A stretch of 64,000 nucleotides of DNA, taken from NCBI GenBank assembly GCA_963969495.1, contig OZ018317.1, positions 227,312,738 to 227,376,737 of the forward strand, read 5' to 3'. Shown here piece after piece: positions 48,101 to 62,278 of the stretch. The position numbers and the translations under genes were made by a program. The notes below the pieces were generated by a model. The model ran no database searches. It was not told where the DNA came from and saw only the letters and a list, made by a program, of their open reading frames with translations. Source of the DNA: Ceratothoa steindachneri. Its lineage: Eukaryota; Arthropoda; Malacostraca; Isopoda; Cymothoidae. Positions within the stretch are counted from its first letter, which is position 1. Each line of letters opens with the position of its first letter.

Positions 48101-51100
48101 TTCCCCTCGACCGTCTCCCATCTTCTTTGCCAAGCAGTCCGAAAAGCTGCCCGTATTCCTGCCATGTAGTCAGTGTGAGGAAGAGCGAAATGCTGGTCCG
48201 GTCGCAGAGTCCTCGCGGACTCTTTGGCGCCCTCATCGGCGCGCTCATTCCCCGCAATTCCTACATGTCCAGGAACCCAGAAGAAGATAATCTCGACATC
48301 TGCCCTGCTCGCCAAATCCATGGCGTCACGGATTTCACGAACCAGGGGATGTTGAGATTCCAATGCTCCGAGAGCACTCAGGGCACTTTGTGAGTCGCTA
48401 TAGATCACAATCCGGTCTCCGAACCGGGCACGTCCCGTAATCTCCCGTACCGAGTGGTGTATTGCCACCAGCTCGGCCGTGAATACAGACGCAGCGCCTG
48501 GTAGAGCCCCGCTGACTTCAAACAGAGGGGATACGGCGTGGAAGCCGACCCCCTCTTGGGACTTGGAGCAACCGTATACACTGGCACGGTACCAGCGTGA
48601 CACGATGTGTGCTTCAAAAAGGTCGAACGCAATACTCCCGGCGCAGTACAAGCTTTGGGAGCAGAGGCGTGGCGACAAATAGCCAAATGTGGTACCCTCC
48701 AGGGTGGCGTCCTGGGCAGAACCAGGGGCGCCACCGGCCCGAGAGCTATATCTACTTCTCGAAGGAGTTTCCTGGCCCTAAACCTAAAGGGCTTAGGGTA
48801 TGACTGGCGTCTCTCGGCGGCATAGGCACCATCGAGATCAGCTGCGGATGCAGTGAGAGCTGTTGGCGACTGAGGGAGGCGCCGGGCTCGCGCGTACAGG
48901 CAAGTGATGCACTGCACGCGGCGCAGAGAGAGTGGCATCTCCCAGCATCGACCAACAGGCTCTCAATGGGGGAAGTGCGGAAGGCACCGGTCGCAAGGCG
49001 AAGGCCGGTGTGGTGGATCGAATCCACCTTCCGCAATAAACGCTCGGCTGCGGATGCATAAAACTCGCATGTGTAGTCGAGCTTCGAGCGAACAAAGAAT
49101 CGATAAAAAAGTTAGGCGGTAGCCCTATCAGCGCCCCAAGCGCTGAACGTCACGGAACGGAGAATGTCCATGGCGCGGGTACAAGAGACCCTAAGGCTTC
49201 GAATATGAGCCTCCCAGGTGAGGCGTCGGTCGAATACAAGACCAAGGAAACGGTGCGACTCAACCACATGCAGGCGCACCCCATTAAGAAACATATCTGG
49301 GTCGGGGTGAAGCCGTGGATGGCGGCAGAAGTGCACCAACTTAGTCTTGGCTAAAGAAAAGCGAAACCTGTGCGCTTCGGCATAGCGAGATACGCGGTTC
49401 AATGCCTGTTGGAGTCGACGCTCGAGAGTTGGCATCTGGGCCGCGCCAAAAAAGATCGAAAGGTCGTCCACGTTGAGCGTAGCGAGATCATCTTCCGGCA
49501 GCACCGAGGTGATGCCGTTGATGCTCAGGGCAAAGAGTGTGACACTGAGGACACTTCCCTGCGGGACACCCTCTTCCTGCTCCTTTGGGCTGGAGAGGGC
49601 TCCCCCCACCCGTACGCGGAATCGACGATCTCGCAAAAATTCAGATATAAACATTGGGAGGCGTCCCCTGGCCCCCATCGTGTGGAGAGTCTCCATGATA
49701 CCGTATCGCCATGCGGTATCATAGGCCTTCTCCAGATCAAAAAACACCGTAACGTAGTGCTGTCTACGAAGGAAAGCCTCGCAGATGGCTCTTTCCAGTC
49801 GGAGCAGAGCATCCGACGTGGAGTGGAACTTACGGAAGCTGCACTGTGCAGAAGACAGATGGCCTCCGCTGTCCAGGAAATAGGCTAATCTAACAATTAC
49901 CAATTTCTCCATCAACTTGCACACGCAAGAGGTTAAAGAGATTGGGCGGAAACCGTTCGGAGTAGAGTGATCTCTCCCCGGCTTGCGAAAGGCGAGCACA
50001 GTAGCGATTCGCCAGGAGTCTGGGAGAAGACCTTCTACCCAAAACCTGTTGAACAAATCTAACAGAAAGGCCATGCCTCGCTCACCCAGGTGTTGAGAGC
50101 ATGGCGTACGGGACATCGTCCGGACCATGGGCGGTGTCCGCGCACGAAGCGAGAGCGGAACGCAACTCACTCACAGTAAACTTGTCGTTGAACGGTTCTT
50201 CGCCTCTGGAGGTAGATTCCAGCCGGCGGCCTTCCGCGACATCACGACGTGCATTGAATGCTGGCGGAGCAGCATCACGGCTAGAGAATGCGGAAAAACT
50301 GGTCGCTAAGGATTCCGCAATGGACGCGGGGTCCGAGATTGCGGTCCCATTCTCCTGGAGAACGGGAGGGGGGTCCTGCGAGAACTAGCCCCGAATCCTT
50401 TTGACTCGCTTCCACACCTCAGCTAAAGGTGTCTTTCCGTTAAGTGAAGACACGTATGCCCCCTCGCATAAACTACTCCTTTCACAAAGTTCATGGTAGA
50501 GTGCGGCGTCACACTCACCGGGGTGCCATGAAGTGTCCGAAGAGCACTTATCTTAGCCGCCTCCTTCGGGATTCGGCGCATTTACCAGAAGACTTCCATC
50601 CGAGAAACGGGTCACTTTCGGCTCTCTACCAATTGCACTAGCTAATCCTCTCCTCTGATGGATCATGTTGCCGTTGGACAACATGGTGCCATCAGTGGAG
50701 CGAATAACGAGGAAGCGTTTGAAGCCAGCGGGCTCGAAATGCCAGGTAACCTCTGATACAGGGGCCCCGATGTCATCGAGGCTCCGCCCTGTGCACTCTT
50801 GGTGTTAGTCTTGGTCAGGGTCTCCGCACACGAGGGGGTAGAGGGGCCGGATGTGCCAATCTTGGCTTGATCGCCTACCAAAGTGGTAGCAGACCCATCC
50901 GTCCCCGCAGTCCCCGCGGATGGAGAGGAGCCCCGAGTCTTTTTTGTCTTTTTAGTCTTCTTTGTCTTTTTCTTTTTTGGAGAGGAGGGGGGGGAATGAA
51001 CCCGCTTTTCACCTCCGCCGGCAGAAGCCCCCAGGCCAGATGGACCGGCCTCAGCCAGGTCCCTCTCCGAAATTGAGAAGGTCCTGGTTGTCGTAGGGGC

Positions 51101-54100
51101 ACCTGTCGGAGGAGATCCCTCCCCTCCTTTTACTGCCTCGGAGCCCTCAGCCATTTGAGGAGGACCTTGCATAGGGGCGGATTCGGGTTCGGTGCTTGGC
51201 CCTGAGCCCGAATTCCCCCCCATGGAAGGCCCTACCGTCTGAGGCTGGGTCTCCTCAAGGACCATGTTTATCACAGGACGGGCCTCCAGTTGGCCATCCC
51301 CTCCCAGGACATCACAGGTCCCCTTGGCAGTGTCGCCAGTCTTGTGTGGGGAGGCACAGGCCTTGACCCCAGCAAGATTTAAAATTCTTGCCAGCAGGTC
51401 TTTTGAGGGAAGCGACCGAAGGCGCCTGGCTTCCCTCTCCCCCCTAAGGGGGTTTGCCCTACCGAGCCGCTTTGATGCGGAGCGGCTGGCTAAGGGCTGC
51501 CTGCTGGCTTTCTTGGCAGTCCCCTTTGAAAGAAAAGAGGGGACTGCCGCTGGGAAAAGGGAGGTGCCCGAAAGCACCTCCAGAGAAGGGGGTGAGGGGA
51601 AGTCCCCTGCACCCGTAGGCGAAGGAGAGGAGTAAGCCTCCTCTCCGGTTAGAGAAATATGGAGGGTTTCCTGTGCAAGCACAGGGGGGGGACCTCTATT
51701 TCTTTGCTGGAGCTGCCCGAGGGCGGCTCCGTCGATGAGCAAGGGGGAGTTAAAGGGGTTTGGTGTTTTGAAAATTCATCCATGGGGATGGTGACCCTAT
51801 TTTTGCCACGGGACGCAATAGCTCATAAACTCTTGCAGTTGCCCGCACTGCAAGAGGTGCTTACAAGCCCGGCAGAGCCAGGCGCCGCCATTTGGGACCA
51901 CCCCTCCCGCCTGGTGGCCTGGCAGTCCATCGGCATGGCGGCTCCACCTTAGACACGGCGTATAAATAATAGATTTTGAAGACGAGAGGAAAAGGGATGT
52001 GAGGAAGGTATGGGTGGGGATGAAGCAGGTTGTTAAAAAAAACCCATCCCGAACCGGAGCTGAGGGGTTAGGGAACAATGTCTCCTCCCCCCCCCCCAGC
52101 CCCGATCCGGGGTGGTTATTCAATTAGTATTGAATAACATACATAATTTCAGTGATGAATGTCACGTTTAATTGAAAAGCACGCCAAATAGGCAGATTTA
52201 TCGGAAGTAGTCACTAACAAAGCCAAATAATCACTTTCCAAAACTTTGCACTTCCCTAAACTAACAGTATGATGTGGAATGAGTGGAAATTAGATTTATG
52301 GGCCCTATTTCTTCAAGGACCATGAATCAGGACAAACTCAATCAATTAACGCTACAAGATATATTGACATGCTCAAAATCATTTTTACTAATAGTAACCT
52401 GAAGAATGGTTTCAGCAAGATGGCGCTACAGCACATATTGCATATGCCACCATGATATGGTTGAAGGCTCGATTTCCGCAACGATTAAAGTCGTATAGGG
52501 CAAATTTTCCCTGGCCGTCCAGATCACCTGTAAAAGAAAGTCTATTTGGACCTGCATCATCTAATTTCGCAGAAGTCAATAATGAGTTTGGAGAAATCAT
52601 TGCATTCATCAATTTCAATATTTTGCAGATTGCCATAAGAAATATTGCTAATAGTATTAATAAGTGCATAGAATCCGGTGTGGTCATTTTCAATGTTAAA
52701 AATCCTAGCTAATAAAATTTTAAATATTGTTCTTTTAATGATACTTATTTCTACCTTCAAGCTTTAATCGGTAACAAATTACAGTATTATTAAACGGGGA
52801 CATTTTCGGCCGTCACCCGGTATAAGACCAAAGGAGTAGCATATATAGATTAAGACAGCAGAAAAAGAGACAAAGCGAATAAAATAATTTACCCATTAAC
52901 GAAAGTCGAATAATATGTACCGTTCTCTTCGATTTTTAGGATCAATTAGAGATAGTTTCTCCTAAGACAAAAAGGAGGGGTTAACTTTACTTGTTTTATT
53001 GGGGGAAGGATGACCGTTACTTGGTAAAAGTGGAGGTATATGAGGTTATGATATGGTTATTTTAAGACTACTGGTATAAACCTAAACTAAGAATTAAACG
53101 GATGCTAGGATGTAAGAGAGAAATGCTAAACTATATCTACAGGAATTTATGTGGATTTTGCAAAACGATTGCCAGCCAATACCGTTTTATTTAAGTTATT
53201 AAAATTTAATTTTAGAGTTCTACCAAGTTTACAATTTCAAATGTTTAAACAACCAACGTTATAACAAATATATTCCTAAATAAATTTTTTAACTGTTATT
53301 TTTTTTTATTTTAGCTTGGGAGGGATTAGTTTTAGTAGTGTAACTTTGGGAGGGATAATCTTTACTTGTAAAATGTGAGGGACTATCGTTACTTTATCTG
53401 ATTTTCTGGTCAACCCAATAACTACTTGGATACCATTCAGATTTCCAAAGAAGAATGCACTATGACCTTCTTAACAGAGCCGTTTAGGTAAGTCCCTATA
53501 ACTCCAAAACCCAAATTTTTTAGTAAAGAGACACACATACTTTTGGTAAATAAAGGGGAAATCACAATAACACGTGACATAAGAAATAATTAAAAATGAT
53601 ACACAAGAAATTTCGTCATAAAAACAAATTAGGTTAATAGATCGATTAAGAAAACAAAAAGTGACAGAGAGATAGCAAGTGAAATAAAATATTTTATCCT
53701 TTAAAGAAACTGAAATAATATGTGAAGTTCGGACCTATGTCATTGAGCGTTCTACGCTTTTCTGTCCACCACGCTAACACTTGAACAGCATCAAGATTTC
53801 GCCCAAAGAACGCCTACACCTTTCTATCATTGAGACAAGGAAGTTGCCGTTTCAGAAATGTAGGTATTTAGATGTCTTTATTGAGTGCTCTTAGATAGTT
53901 CTTCATTTTTCCATGATTTTTGTGTATTGTTTAAAGTAGGATTTTCTCTAAGTTGACGAAAGGAGATTGTCGTGGTATGACATTACATAATATCAATACC
54001 ATATTATATCTATGGGAGAGGACCACTAACTTGAAAGCAAACCAACAAAACGGGCGGAAAACCACGCGTTCAGACAAGCTGAGTAACGAGAGAGTGCAAC

Positions 54101-57100
54101 GAGGTCAGGCAAATTATAACCAATGGCAAAGTTCAAGGTTATTTAAAGAGATTTGTACAAAAATAGAATTTTATTTACACAAAAAAAATTAATAAGAGAA
54201 TTGAAGGGTAAAATTACCTCAGAGAATTAAGCGGGCAAAAATCACATTACAAAACGAAGGGGGGAAGATTAACTCAATTAAGTTACTGATGGGGGGAGGG
54301 GGGTTGGCTTACGGATGTCTTCTGCTCTTGAGGTGAGGGGGAACTTCGGGTCCAGGGGAGAGTATTTCGGCTACCGGAAATGAGTTGGGCTTAGACAGGA
54401 GTTGATGAAAGAAGTTGGGAAAATCACTCGGGGCGATCTTTCAGTGGAATTACCTCCTGGCTGGGGTTAATTCCAAATACACAAAATAGTCCAGCTGTCA
54501 CTTTGCTTTGTTGCTAGCACTTGCCTTTGAACCATGGGAAAATCTTCTGGGTTCTGGCGAGACTTCTCAACTCTGTGTGTCTTCTGGGGAGTCAAGCTTT
54601 ATTTATATGCGAGGCTCCCCCCGGAGTTGGGGGTTAGCGGGAAACAGCTCTACTCTCAAAGGGCCTCGAATCTTCTGGCAGAGCTATTTTAGTCGGCATA
54701 AAGGTGAATTGTGGGGGACTCGATTTGAGGCTACCGCTTGTGGAAGGGGGAAGGGAGGTAGGCTTACCACTTTAGTCCTAGCCGGGCCTTTTGCTGCACA
54801 TGGGAGTTCCTTTCTGCTAAAGATCTTCCACGTGGGGATTCCCTCACATAGATGATATATCATTTGTATGAATCTGGTGAATTTTCAGATATTTATGATC
54901 AGGGGCATTATTTGCAGTGCCGCTTCTCTGTTATGGTGTCTTAAAGGAACAATTAACCGGGTTGTTCATTTTAGCCACATTGTGAACCCAGTAGATTGAA
55001 TATGACTTTTAAAAACGCATAGTTAGATAAATCTAGTGTTTTCACAGTTGAATATTGTGCACCTCAAATAAAATTAGCTTAATAGAAATAGTGATATTTC
55101 AAAATTGAGCTTGATAAAATGATAAATACACAGGTGTAATAAGCCATTTTTATCACTCTATTCTTACAAATGTACCGCTTTTCCTTTTCTAGTCTAGGCA
55201 TTCCTCATCCTGATTGGTCGTGATCACTTGATCACTGATGGACTTTTATTACTTAATTTAATTTCAAATAATTGGAACTTCGAAAGATATATATACCTAT
55301 TTAAGAATTTTTATGATGGAAAAGGCAAATAGTTATCTTTTACCATATGTTTACCATATGGTTATTCAATAGGAGATTTTCTTTGAAAGTTATTTATTGT
55401 TTGCACACACACATACACACAATTACAAGAATGTTTACCACACCTAAAAACTAACAAAGTTTATCTAGCCGTAAGGTACCTCGGATAATGTTCAATTAAT
55501 TTTTCATTGATTAATTTCTATGTGCATTTTACTTTATTAAGAGGACTATTTTACTCGTATATAAAACCATCGCTGTACGTAATTAAATTGGCGCTAAGAC
55601 AAGCATTTTTTTAAGGTATATAAACTAAAGAAAAAAGGAAATAAAATTTTCCTTATTTATAAGAATTGATATGACTTAGGAAGTTTAATAATAAGGGGTT
55701 TATATGGAACAATTTATCTTTACCATACACGCAAGGAAAATATGACGAGAAAGTGAAATGAATTGAACATCTCCAAAGAGTTATTAAACCCTCAGGTTAT
55801 TAGTTCCTTAATTATGGGATATATTTCTTTACAAACCAAACATGAGCAGCCATCCGAGAAATTTAATGAAAGGAGAATAATAAAGAAATTTGTGCAGCAG
55901 AATGAAATAAAAAATGGGGAAGGTATATAGAATATTAAAAAAATCTATAGGCACCTCAGGATAAGAGAGACGTGCCACTCTCTTGAATCTAATCCCTAGT
56001 CTATCAAAGTGAAAAAATAGGGAACAATGGGGAAGCCCAAATCTTGAGATATTGGCTTCTGTATTCTTTGCTAAATAATTTAATTGATTTGAAGAAGATG
56101 GTTAATTTTATTTCACGGAAACCTTATAAAAGTTTTATAAAAACAAATAAAATAGGATTTCAAGATCTACGACAACTCGTTCGACAAGAAATGAGTGAAA
56201 TTATCAATATATTTCATAATAGCAGTAAATATGGTAATAATAATTCACTGAAGCATTTGTTATTCTGATGCTGCCCTTAGAATATGATTCACAGCAAAAT
56301 TAGCATCGGAATTATATCAGAATCCTGGGTCACCTTTCCCCTTTTTTTAAGAGCCACTGTATGAACTGCAAAAGAAGTCTTGCAAGATCCATATTCACGA
56401 TGCTTCCTTTTCAAAACAAGTGCGAATTCCTAATTTAGTTTTACAATGGACAACGTGTTCACTGACTTCCTTTCTTGCGCCAAAGCAACTTAGAATGGGA
56501 TTGAAACGAAACATAGTCAAATGTGTATTTAATTGTATACTTCCAAAATAAATACAATTTATTTTTAGCTTTACTTTTAATAGGTAAAATTCTAAAGACA
56601 CCACGACTAGATTAAGCAAAATAAGCCACAAGAGAATACAAATAATGGTGTTAGTCGAGTTGCATCTTATCTAAGTCAAAAGATTTAAATGATCTCAACA
56701 CTACTAGTTGAGATAATAACACTAGCATTCCTAAGCAATATTCTAAATAATAAAGAAAATCGATTCCCAAAATTATTGTGCAAAACATAAATAAAAACAA
56801 AACAGGTATTTTGGCACAATGTTTTTTTGCTCTTCTAGGTTTTATTCTGATTTTATATTAAAGATGAGAATTAAATAAAAAGATTTTAAAGAAACTAGAA
56901 TCGATTCAATGTTCACAAATAACAAGAATAGAAACTTTTAAACGTATTCTACAACGACCCTTTAGCACATACCTTCAGGACTGCATCAGGGACTATAGAA
57001 CACAGGAGAGTGCTGCTCACAACAACGTAATAATCATGCACACAACCAAGGTTTTAAGAATATACAACAATATAGGTCATATATTTATCGAACCACGTAC

Positions 57101-60100
57101 AGTTTGAGAAACAAAGTCAATGAATTACGACGTTTAGTTGCGGCAGAATCTTTAAAATTATCGCAGTTACGAAGACGAACATTTGTGTCTGACGAATACT
57201 GTTTATGAAAAGATACCCACCCTGGGGTCACTAGAAAGGGCATAAGAGTGTTTTTCGTTTTCCACCTGTTAATTTGCTCATTAAATCTATATTCCAATTG
57301 AAAACAAATGAATTAATTCACCGCTGCTATGTTAAGCGAGTTGAACCGAAGAGCGACCATGAAGTGAATGACAAAGGTCATTCAATTTAAGGGGTCTCAC
57401 AAAGCACGGGTGGATTAATAATGGAACAATGAATGATCATTAACTATTGAGGGACAATAATATTTGTGAAAGAAAATGTCCCTCTTATTTATAATAGATA
57501 TAAATAAGGATGTTGTTAACTCCCTTTTGTCTTCAAGGAAGGATGTAGTTGGGTAGGAGTTCGGAACTGTTAACTGGTTCAATTGGCGGTGGAATCTTGC
57601 AATTGATTGTCATCTAGCAGACCTGCATGCAGTAGTGAGACTCTGTTACATCCATGCTTTTTTATGTTTGTATGTGAGGTTTGTTCATAATATCTGCTGA
57701 TGAATTTTTGCTTGTGGAGAGAGATGGTTATATATATGTGAACAGTTCCACTTCTTATTAAAAAAATTAGTGAATCTAGACCTTGTGTATGAATAGGGTA
57801 TGCAAAACTGTTGCAAAGAAGGAACAATCGTTCTTATCAGATTTGGTGTGAAATATCTTAATGAAAATGTGATCATAATATTTGCCAATTTTTATTTATT
57901 TAATCTTAATAAATAGATACAATCGCTGCTTTACTGCACATCAGATATCTAATTAATTATAAACCCGTTGCAAACAGGTATATATAAAAAATTCTTAGAT
58001 TCAACTAAATTGGAAAATATAATAATTGGGTTGAAGTAATCCTTTTAAAAAGAAAGAACATAGTTATTAGCATTCATTAGCTAATAGAATTTGCCAAGAG
58101 ATTAAGGCTCAAATATAAATAATTTTTTTCCTATATTTCAAAATAATTAGATCAAATTGCACATAAATAACAGTTGTAGCGTTAGATTATTTTTTGATAT
58201 TTTCAATTCCATTTTAATCGATTTCGGAAAGATCCACGTACAACCAATAGAAAAAGCAAAATCATTACTGAACTTCTAATTGTCCTTTTATTTGAAATAA
58301 TGCCCCCTTTTTGTATCGCAGATAAGACTTTACTTGGCAAAAGGTGGAGTCTTTTGTTCTATGTATGAGAAATCGGGTGTGGATTACCTTCACACCCTAT
58401 ATTTGTCTATCACACTTTTTATCTTTCCCATGCGTGCACGTTTAGGTCATATGTCTTATGCCATGGTCATCAGAGGAGAAATAGACAACGCGTTTATCAT
58501 GTCTTTGTAATTTGTCAGAAGCTATCACGAAGAAGTAATATAGTGTGTCGTATATCACCTTGATATTTATTTTCTCACGTCAAAATCATTTATTTGGGTT
58601 ATTTTTTATTTTGGTGTCATTCTCTTTCTCTCTAAATATGTGATTCTTCAAGATTAGTCTGCTTTCTCCCTCTTTACTTTAAATTCATTTCTATAATGGC
58701 AGTCGCCTTAGTGCTCCTGTCTCTACATTCAATAATTGATTCGGTTTACATGATAAAATTCAAACTAAAAAGAGATAATAACGGAAGAGCTGTCAATATG
58801 GCTGAAAATTGCGAAGAAAGACGCTAAAGTGGGATTTGTGGTGGAACATTTTTTGTTTAAGAAATTATTGAGCCAAGGGTAGCAAGTACAGATTTTGATC
58901 AGGAGGTATCATGGAGAGATGCAAAGCAGATAATTTATTTTGCAAGTCACTCACTACCAGGCGAAGATATTTAGATGGTGATAAGGAAATGTGAACAAAA
59001 GAGATCACACGGTCCATTGTCTAGGTTGTTTAAATCTACGTTTATATGAAGGATATTCATATTTATCGGAACACGACCCTTTTTGGTATGCAGCTTTTCA
59101 TACTTAAGCAATGACAAAAATAAACGTCAATGTAGAGCTCATAAAGACACAAGAATTCTCTTTATGACCTAAAAGCAAGTGGCCCCCAGAAGGTCAGCTG
59201 AAATTTACTTAACAATTTTATAGTTTTCACTTCAAAATTTGGACAATTTGACGAGGTTTGTTTGGTAGAGACTCAAGAAAGGCCACACTTAATGGTCCAA
59301 GGAATTCAGGGCGGGTGAAGTAGAAGAACAAATTTTCTGTGACCTAACCACAATTAAATGTGCTTTGCACCAGTATTAAACACAATTTTCTTTGTGTGTG
59401 GTTAATTAATCCGTTTCGAGAGTCACTCCTGCATTTAAATTAGTTGCCTACACCAAAGGATGAACTTCTCCTACAAGATCTCCAAATAAACTAGTTGATT
59501 GATATTTATCCCCACTTTTGTGGAAATTAGAGGTGGGAGATCCTTTCATACATTAAGAAAAAATTTATCGTAATTGAAAAATCAATAAATGTTAAATGAT
59601 TCTTATGATTCCCACTCTCCTCCAGAACAATTATATATTCTATAGCCTAGTTTTTATTTCTACTCATTATATTTCTTATATTTTGCTATTATTCTCTTTC
59701 TAAAAATTTATAAATATATGTACACGGCGTTATATTATAATGAAAAAATTTTTTTTTTAGAAAATATACGAAAAATATTACATGTAAGTTTGAATAAGAT
59801 AGATGTTTACATATTTACTGATATAATTAACGCATATTGCAGGAAAGAGAGGAAAAATTCTATTAGACTTTTTCTCTTAAGAGAAAATGAAGTTATAAAG
59901 TTATTAGAATGTGATGATAGAAATAACAGGATGATAACTTTGTATATCGTAGAGTTAAATTTCATTACCAAAGATTTAGAAGTTCCAAATGTTCAGCAAA
60001 CAGAAGGCGTAAATGTACTATTAGAACCTTCCGATTCTTCAATATTTCCACTAAAATGATCCGATACCTAAAGTAGCCAAAGTGATTCTTATTTACAAAG

Positions 60101-62225
60101 AAAATTCAAGGTCGAAGGGTAGATAGAGCTAAAATTTAATATTAACAAACGAATCAGTAACAACTACACTTGATTTTGCATGCGTTATCTTCTCGTGTAT
60201 GTGAGAAGAGCTCCTTCCAAGGGCTTCCATGAAGAGCTAGTTAGCCAAAAGAATTGCTTTCATAACCGCATAATTATTATTTCGTTATTGCAAATAATTC
60301 TCAATTTTATGAATGGGGCTTGAGTGAATAAAACAAATTTTCGGCTCTCTTCTACATGCAGGGATGGCAATTAAAAGGCCGATCGAAAGACAGGTTTTTA
60401 GCTGACTTAGAAAAGTTGGATGATGCGTTATCTTCGCGTGTATGTGAGAATAGATCCCTTCGTGGGCAACACTCTGAGTATCACCATCATCCTCTTAACT
60501 CTGATTTATTTACCATCTTATCTTCAGCTTAACTTCTCTTGATTTGAAAATCTTTACGTCAGTGTACATCCAAAAAATAAATCCAAATATAAACAATTAG
60601 TCCTCCTCAATTAAACTATTCACTATATAACTAAACAACACTTAAATACATTAACTATCCAACCGAACAAATCTTGATATTAGTTTTTCGATCTTTATTT
60701 AGTCGATGTTACAACTTCTAAAATAAAGGTTAGTCTGTCTGTTCAATTGGTTCACATTTGTTTTCATTTATTGGTTTTTGTTTATAATTTAATATAATAG
60801 GTTATTTTATTGTTTATTTCAGTTACCTTTAACTTTTGATATTCAAATCAGTTCATGTTAAAACTTCGCTTCTTTCCATTATTCATCAAAATTACACTGT
60901 ATAGTATCAATTAATTCTATATATTGTTATTTGTGTTTTACTTTAATCGCAATAATTATCAGTTTTATTTATTTAACTTGCCTTCACCCGCTTTTTGAGC
61001 CATTATATAATGCAAGCTTAAAACTTCAGCTGAAAAAATTGCTGCAGTGCGCGAGAATGTGGCCGAAGATCTAGACACCTCTATTCATCATCGCGCGCAG
61101 GAATTAAACCTCTCAACAACAACGTTACATCGAAATTTGACAAAAGATTTGTCTTTGCTAGTGGAATCATTGGAATTCTGTTACGGTTAAAGGCGAGCGA
61201 TACTGTGCCATGATAACCAACTTTTTATGGCCTGAATTGAATTCTATGGATTTCGAAGATTTGTGGTTTCAACAGGATGGCGCCACATGCCACACAGCCA
61301 ATGCAACAATGTCTTTATTAAATAAGAAGTTCCCAGGTCGCATCATTTCTCGAAACAGCGAGGTCAATTGGCCACCACGATCGTGTGACTTGACTCCTTT
61401 AGATTTCTTCCTTTAGGGTCATCTCAAAAGTAAGGTCTATGCCAACAAGCCAACAACATTTCAACAGCTCAAGGATGAGATAATAAGGCATATTGGGGAG
61501 ATCGAGTATCAACTATGCAGAGACGTCATCAAAGGTTTTGACCATCGAGTGGAGGTGTGCCGCTGAAGCCTTGTCAGACATTTAAGCGATATTATTTTTC
61601 TCACATAATGGCCATGACTCAAATAACATGATCCAATAGTGAAATCCATAAATTTTTACCAATAATACTGTTTTATTTACAGATAACTTCGATTCGTCTT
61701 AATGGAACACCCTTTATATATAAAATTCATTCTCACTCAATTAAAACAACTTTCATTGTCCCTCGTTGTCCCTGAGTTATTCTCATTAAACTCGATAACT
61801 AATCACACAAAGTTAAAATCAATTATCATTAATATTTGCAACAAAGCCTTTTTTAAAATTAAAAGTCATTATTGTCAAGATTGTTATTTCTCTTGCCATG
61901 GTTAGTTTTTGAAGACACTTGGGGGCTGAATTACCTTGGATAACTTTCAATAAGGACTTTCCCGAGGCACAGGATACCTTGCAACTCAGCGAAGTTACAA
62001 TATATTTATGGCGAGCGGATAGGATCGGCTGAATGAATCTCGTCTCCACCAAGAAGTTGGGCCATGTAGGTTGTAGGGTTAACTGGCACTAACGAAGCAT
62101 TTGGCAGTAAAGATCATCCTGGTTTACAAACCTTAATTAATAGCAACGAACTAATAGTTGCTCTAATTAAAGTAAACAGTATTGATTCTTAACCTATAAG
62201 TTAGAATAGCATATTTTCAGGTATG

Positions 62226-62278
<53 letters not shown>
